DNA of 64,000 nucleotides, from positions 186,001 to 250,000 of the forward strand of contig NZ_JACJRQ010000004.1 in assembly GCF_014697355.1 (NCBI RefSeq). The letters run 5' to 3'. Source of the stretch: Nostoc calcicola FACHB-3891 (GTDB lineage: Bacteria; Cyanobacteriota; Cyanobacteriia; Cyanobacteriales; Nostocaceae). Below the pieces are notes generated by a model. It did not search any database. It had not been told where the DNA came from and was given only the letters and a program-made list of their open reading frames with translations. Of the stretch, positions 60,302-64,000 are shown one piece after another. Position 1 is the stretch's first letter. The number at the start of each line of letters is the position of its first letter. A program made the translations under genes and the position numbers.

Positions 60302-61756
60302 ATGAATTTGCAGCAACTAGAGTTATACAAACGAATTCAGGCTTTTTCGTTAGATGAGTCTGATTCTGAATTAACTTTCGGTAAACGATTAGCAAAAGAA
60401 AATTCTTGGTCTTTAAACTACACTCAGAGGGTGATTGAAGAATACAAAAAATTTGCGTTTCTTGCAGTTGCAGCAGGCCATCCAGTTACACCATCAGATT
60501 CAGTAGATCGAATCTGGCATTTGCATTTGAACTACACGCGTTCATATTGGCAGGAATTTTGTCCAAATATTCTACAGATGTCATTGCATCACGAACCCGG
60601 CCGTGGAGGTTCATCGGAAAGGTTAAAGTTTGATGAATGGTACAACAAGACATTAGAAAGCTATAAACGCTTTTTTGATGAGGTTCCTCCAGTAGACATC
60701 TGGCCTCAACCAAAAGATAAATTTGTCAGAGATTTGCACTCTTTACAACTGAACGAACAGCAACATTCGATTATCCCCAAGCCTTCTTTGTTGAAGGTGC
60801 AACTAAATCAAGCAGTACTTTCTTCTCTCTTGTTCGCTTTGATAGCTGCGGTCATTTGCTGGCAAGGGGTTCCTATCCTGCTTAATTTACTCAACTTTAG
60901 AGGGCCGGAATTTTTAAATTTCTACTTCCTGTTGTCAATTGTTGTAGTAGTCCTAGCATTGCTTATTCGAGATTTTCTACGGCTACCTGATGGCAATCCG
61001 GTGAAACAACCCGTACAGCTTGATGCCTATGAAACTGCCTACCTTGCAAATGGCAAAAATCACGTTCTAGATACTGCGATCGCTAGTTTAGTACAGAAGG
61101 AATACGCGATCGTAGACACACAAAAACGAATGCTTGTTTTAAAAGAATCTGTAAAAGAATTGTCTCATCCTATAGAGCGAGCAGTTGCAGATGCCATTGC
61201 ATTAGATGGACATATTGATACCATTCGCAGTGGGTTTATTGAGGCAACAGATGAGATTCGGGAGCAATTGCGCCAACTTGGTCTTTTAGTGAACCAGAAA
61301 CAATCTTTCAATGTTAAAACTTACCCAACAATATTAATCGCTGGCTGGTTAGGATTGGGTATTGCCAAGATTTGTGTAGGAATTTCTCGCCATAAGCCTG
61401 TTGCTTATCTAACCATAATGTGTATCTTCGTCAGTATTATTGCGTTATGGTTCTTGCTGAGTTCTACCCATCGGAGTCGTTATGGCGATCGCATCCTCCA
61501 AGAACTTCACACACAAATACAACCCTTAGCAGCAATTAGGAATACAGATTCCAAACTCATAATCGCATTTGCTCTTTTGGGTATCACAAGTTTACCAAAT
61601 GATGTGTTTGCTGACTTGAAGAAGGTACTTGCTCCCGCATCTAGTAGTACTGGTAGTAGTAGCAGTGGTTGTGGTGGCAGTAGTTGTGGAAGTAGTTGTG
61701 GCAGTAGTTGTGGCAGTAGTTGTGGCGGTGGTTGCGGTGGTTGTGGTGGTGGATAG
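60302..61756 (+). CDS. TIGR04222-domain membrane protein with GRDP-like N-terminus and Cys/Gly-rich tail
   Basis: A 484-residue protein from ATG 60302 (an in-frame ATG at 60275 adds nine residues; neither has a clear ribosome site). The N-terminal part is like glycine-rich-domain proteins: AAGHPVTPSDSVDRIWHLHL and YTRSYWQEFC. Membrane helices follow at about 165-187 and 200-221, then a TIGR04222-type soluble region with AYLANG (246-251) and DGHIDTIRSGF, two more helices (about 345-365, 372-392), and a C-terminal SSCGSSCGSSC..GGCGGG tail. The family function is unknown; the Cys/Gly tail resembles those of related bacterial and plant proteins. It is divergent from the CHAT-PstS gene. Confidence 0.85.
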   Translation: MNLQQLELYKRIQAFSLDESDSELTFGKRLAKENSWSLNYTQRVIEEYKKFAFLAVAAGHPVTPSDSVDRIWHLHLNYTRSYWQEFCPNILQMSLHHEPGRGGSSERLKFDEWYNKTLESYKRFFDEVPPVDIWPQPKDKFVRDLHSLQLNEQQHSIIPKPSLLKVQLNQAVLSSLLFALIAAVICWQGVPILLNLLNFRGPEFLNFYFLLSIVVVVLALLIRDFLRLPDGNPVKQPVQLDAYETAYLANGKNHVLDTAIASLVQKEYAIVDTQKRMLVLKESVKELSHPIERAVADAIALDGHIDTIRSGFIEATDEIREQLRQLGLLVNQKQSFNVKTYPTILIAGWLGLGIAKICVGISRHKPVAYLTIMCIFVSIIALWFLLSSTHRSRYGDRILQELHTQIQPLAAIRNTDSKLIIAFALLGITSLPNDVFADLKKVLAPASSSTGSSSSGCGGSSCGSSCGSSCGSSCGGGCGGCGGG

Positions 61757-62057
61757 TAACGTAACAACATTAATTTCAGCACACACAACGGAAGCATAGA
61801 CCAAAAAACTTGTAGAGACGGCGATTTATCGCGTCTGGTAAAACCCACAATTTTGTAAAATTAGCCCTAAACTAAAGTCTTGTAACAGGTGGCAAAAAAT
61901 TACTTGTGGGGTCTCATCGAGTTTTTCAGGCTCAAACAAAGCGATCGCCATCGATAGTCATGGTTTACACGGCAGCAAGTAGCTAACCCATCATCCTAAT
62001 ATAAACAACAGGAGCGATCGCTATTTCCCAACCCTTAAATAAAAATACTTGTTTTGT
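61757..62057. other. Intergenic region before the RDD gene
   Basis: TTGTAGAGACGGCGATTTAT then CGCGTCT (61809-61836) is a degenerate GACGCGAT palindrome that may end the TIGR04222 transcript. HIP1-type GCGATCGC words lie near 61940 and 62015. No gene. Confidence 0.45.
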
Positions 62058-62615
62058 ATGACCATCGAACGCGTTCGGCAAAAACACTATCCCAAGGCTG
62101 ATATTGGGCGGCGAGGTATGGCATTGGGGTTAGATTTCTTTGTTGTCTGGTTAATCAGTTCTTTACTGGGAAGCGGCGATATTGGGATTCAATTTGCTCA
62201 AATCCTAGTTTTTCTGATGTTTTGGCTGATTTTACGGGTGGTGGTGGCATACAACAATCGAGGACAAAGTTTAGGGCGTTGGGCGTTTGATTTAAAGGTA
62301 CTGGAAGTCAAAGATAGAGAAGTAATGGGCAGAGTCCCAGATTTACTGGCGCTAGTGAAGCGAGAGGCGATTCTTGGGTTGGGTGCGCTTTTAGTCTCAA
62401 TAGCCTTAAGCAATATTACAGCCAATCCCACTGCTATACTGCTAGTATTTCCTTTAGCAATTGATTGTGGCACTGCCTTATCTGATGCTCAGATGCGGCA
62501 AGCTTTACACGATCGCTTTTGCGGAACTTTTATAGTTTCTTCCCGTCGTGGCTACTCGCTGGATATTAAAATCAAAAAATTAGTTGAAAATATCCGCCGC
62601 AATGTGAGAAGATAG
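62058..62615 (+). CDS. RDD-family membrane protein
   Basis: A 185-residue protein of the RDD family with about three membrane helices. The conserved N-terminal helix GRRGMALGLDFFVVWLISSLL carries an Arg-x3-x-x-x-Asp pattern, and NNRGQSLGRWAFDLKVLE carries the second family motif. RDD proteins are thought to be ion or small-molecule transporters or maturation factors; the role here is unknown. I chose the ATG at 62058 rather than a TTG three codons upstream. It is 43 bp before rpmG on the same strand, so it could share a promoter region with the ribosomal genes, although the function seems unrelated. Confidence 0.88.
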   Translation: MTIERVRQKHYPKADIGRRGMALGLDFFVVWLISSLLGSGDIGIQFAQILVFLMFWLILRVVVAYNNRGQSLGRWAFDLKVLEVKDREVMGRVPDLLALVKREAILGLGALLVSIALSNITANPTAILLVFPLAIDCGTALSDAQMRQALHDRFCGTFIVSSRRGYSLDIKIKKLVENIRRNVRR

Positions 62616-62658
62616 TCATTTGTGTTAATTCTCTTCAGGCTTTATTGTTTGTAAGATT

Positions 62659-62853
62659 ATGGCTAAGAGTAAAGGTGCCCGCATCATCGTGACATTAGAA
62701 TGTACCGAGTGTCGGACAAATCCAGAAAAGCGTTCTGCTGGTGTATCGCGTTACACCAGTACAAAGAATCGCCGCAACACGACCAACAGGCTAGAACTGA
62801 AAAAGTTCTGCACCCACTGTAACAAACATACCGTTCACAAGGAAATTAAGTAG
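62659..62853 (+). CDS. rpmG: Ribosomal protein bL33
   Basis: A 64-residue large-subunit ribosomal protein L33 with intact zinc ligands: Cys15 and Cys18 (LECTEC) and the pair CTHC (52-55) near the end. This is the cysteine-containing (C+) form, long enough for the normal cyanobacterial type. The motifs [13 protein letters not shown] and [23 protein letters not shown] are diagnostic. It is followed two bases later by rpsR, a standard cyanobacterial pair transcribed together, and then by an RNase II-family gene. Confidence 0.97.
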   Translation: MAKSKGARIIVTLECTECRTNPEKRSAGVSRYTSTKNRRNTTNRLELKKFCTHCNKHTVHKEIK

Positions 62854-62855
62854 AA

Positions 62856-63071
62856 ATGAGTTATTTCCGTCGTCGGCTTTCTCCGATTAAGCCAGGAGAA
62901 CCAATAGATTATAAAGATGTTGATTTGTTGCGTAAGTTTATCACCGAGCGGGGCAAGATACTGCCACGGCGGATTACAGGGCTTACGTCTCAGCAACAGC
63001 GAGAGTTGACATTAGCAATTAAGCGATCGCGGATTGTGGCTTTGTTGCCATTTATCAATGCGGAAGGCTAA
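62856..63071 (+). CDS. rpsR: Ribosomal protein bS18
   Basis: A 71-residue small-subunit protein S18 with [40 protein letters not shown] and [10 protein letters not shown]. The length is normal. The start lies two bases after the rpmG stop, so the two are translationally close and part of one operon. It binds 16S rRNA in the platform with S6. Confidence 0.97.
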   Translation: MSYFRRRLSPIKPGEPIDYKDVDLLRKFITERGKILPRRITGLTSQQQRELTLAIKRSRIVALLPFINAEG

Positions 63072-63073
63072 AA

Positions 63074-63150
63074 AGAGTTATGAGTGATGAGTTATGAGTG
63101 ATGAGTTATGAATCAAAACTCCTAACTCCTAACTCCTAACTTAAAATTAT
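63074..63150. repeat. GAGTTATGAGTGATGAGTTATG and CTCCTAACTCCTAAC tandem repeats
   Basis: Short direct repeats (ATGAGTGATGAGTTATG, then three CTCCTAA units) fill the gap between rpsR and the RNase gene. Words of the second type are the reverse of the GGAGTTAGGAGTT repeat in the GH65 fusion linker. Confidence 0.75.
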
Positions 63151-63186
63151 TTAAACTGTTCATTAAAAAAATAAAGTGCGAGAGTT

Positions 63187-64000
63187 GTGGAGAAGGGGAC
63201 GCTAGTTGAATTTAGGGTTCAAGGCGATCGCCGTCTGGGCATCGTAGAACGTCCAGACGGTAAAACCCGCTGGTTTGTGGTAGACGAACGCGGTCAATCC
63301 CACAGCCTCGCGCCTAGACAAGTAACCTATACAGTTAACAAAGAGACCTATAAGCCATCGGATATTCCCGGCTTTCTAGAGCAAGTGAAGCCCTATTTAG
63401 ATCCGTCTAGCTTGGAAGTAGCTTGGGAATTACTGGTTGAAGGTGGGGAAACAATCACCCCAAACGAAATGGCGAATCTGCTATTTTCAGAATCGGGTGC
63501 GCCCCATTGTTACGCTGCCCATTGCCTGTTATCAGACGACAAACTGTATTTCAAGCAAAAAGGAGACGCTTACGAAGCCCGAACTGCTGTTGCTGTTGCA
63601 GAACGCAAGCACCAGATAGAAGTAGAGGCACTCAAAGCTAAGGGACAGCAGGAATTTTTAGCTCGTGTAGAGCAGGCGCTCAAAGGTGAAGCAGTAGAGT
63701 GGGGCCGGCACGATCGCCAGCGTTTGGAAGGACTAGAAAAATACGCAGCGCTGCTTGCTGACACCGTGCGGATGGGGGTAAATTATGATACTCTGGCTCG
63801 TGCTTATCCTCCCTCAGCCCCAGTATTAGAAACTATGACCTTGCTGGGACGCCCCACAACACCCCCAGGAGCCTTTCAATTATTGGTAGATTTGGGTTGG
63901 TGGAGTCCTCATGAAAACTTGTTCCTGCGTCGTTCTTCAATTCCGATTCAGTTTCCTCATAAGGTATTAGAAGTGGCGCAACAACGTTTGGATTTCCCAC
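63187..64000 (+). CDS. RNase II/VacB-family exoribonuclease, N-terminal part (partial)
   Basis: The frame is open from GTG 63187 to the window end (271 codons) and encodes the start of a cyanobacterial RNase II-family 3'-5' exoribonuclease. The beginning VEKGTLVEFRVQGDRRLGIVERPDGKTRWFVVDERGQ-like region (seen in pieces) is a small cold-shock/OB-type domain, followed by a helical region (63480-63800, EARTAVAVAERKHQIEVEAL) that precedes the catalytic RNB domain, which would lie beyond base 64000. Position after rpmG-rpsR agrees with the conserved cyanobacterial order. Catalytic aspartates cannot be checked here. No strong ribosome site is visible, only a weak GAGAG before the GTG. Confidence 0.85.
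   Translation, partial: MEKGTLVEFRVQGDRRLGIVERPDGKTRWFVVDERGQSHSLAPRQVTYTVNKETYKPSDIPGFLEQVKPYLDPSSLEVAWELLVEGGETITPNEMANLLFSESGAPHCYAAHCLLSDDKLYFKQKGDAYEARTAVAVAERKHQIEVEALKAKGQQEFLARVEQALKGEAVEWGRHDRQRLEGLEKYAALLADTVRMGVNYDTLARAYPPSAPVLETMTLLGRPTTPPGAFQLLVDLGWWSPHENLFLRRSSIPIQFPHKVLEVAQQRLDFP

Overview
The window comes from a filamentous, probably heterocyst-forming cyanobacterium of the Nostoc type. Evidence: very frequent GCGATCGC (HIP1) octamers, many short tandem repeats such as GGGTAAA and TTTCCCC runs, a HetP-family gene, a cyanobacterial sucrose synthase, a DUF4327 gene, a CHASE2-Ser/Thr kinase and several giant multi-PAS/GAF hybrid histidine kinases. I saw no rRNA, tRNA, CRISPR array or intact transposase gene. 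The assignment to a group is inference; the repeats and gene families are read from the sequence.

Layout. 1-115: tail of an unidentified gene. 448-5446: sulfonate/taurine block on the plus strand, with three paralogous lipoprotein solute-binding proteins and a TauD-type dioxygenase but no permease or ATPase. 5853-10664: a 1603-residue hybrid kinase. 11318-14437: a small membrane protein, a 17-copy 21-bp repeat array and a CHASE2-Ser/Thr kinase. 14545-16241: three small membrane proteins. 16539-20416: 5-oxoprolinase as two genes. 20541-22913: STAND NTPase with TPR. 23386-29149: CheR methyltransferase, a tail-anchored protein and a three-receiver hybrid kinase. 29642-32554: small stress proteins and a TIGR03032 protein. 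33488-41635: an amidase, a GH65-beta-phosphoglucomutase fusion, a second 21-bp array, sucrose synthase and, divergently, a HetP-family gene. 41904-46118: a small phosphatase-like protein and a CBS-PAS hybrid kinase. 47053-53703: zinc ribbon, DUF4327, desulfurase-like enzyme, Rieske protein, MoeA and a cysteine hydrolase. 53929-56486: a two-component pair with a divergent small membrane protein. 57472-61756: a CHAT protease / membrane helix / PstS-like fusion and a TIGR04222 membrane protein. 62058-64000: an RDD protein, then rpmG, rpsR and the start of an RNase II-family gene.

Two things stand out. First, the gene at 57472-59583 joins a cytoplasmic caspase-like CHAT domain, with its His and Cys retained, through one membrane helix to an apparently periplasmic phosphate-binding-type domain. 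This looks like a ligand-sensing transmembrane protease receptor. Second, short repetitive DNA has entered coding sequence in frame at many places: 5-oxoprolinase, MoeA, two histidine kinases, the GH65 fusion, and the ends of sucrose synthase, HyuB and a third kinase. The same repeat families fill the intergenic regions. One non-autonomous element at 47469-47621 still has perfect 11-bp inverted ends and a 9-bp target duplication.

How the genes may work together: the sulfonate block points to use of organic sulfur. Sucrose synthase, the GH65-phosphoglucomutase fusion and the HetP-family gene form a carbon/heterocyst neighbourhood. The kinases, CheR, STAND protein and CHAT receptor make this region rich in signalling.
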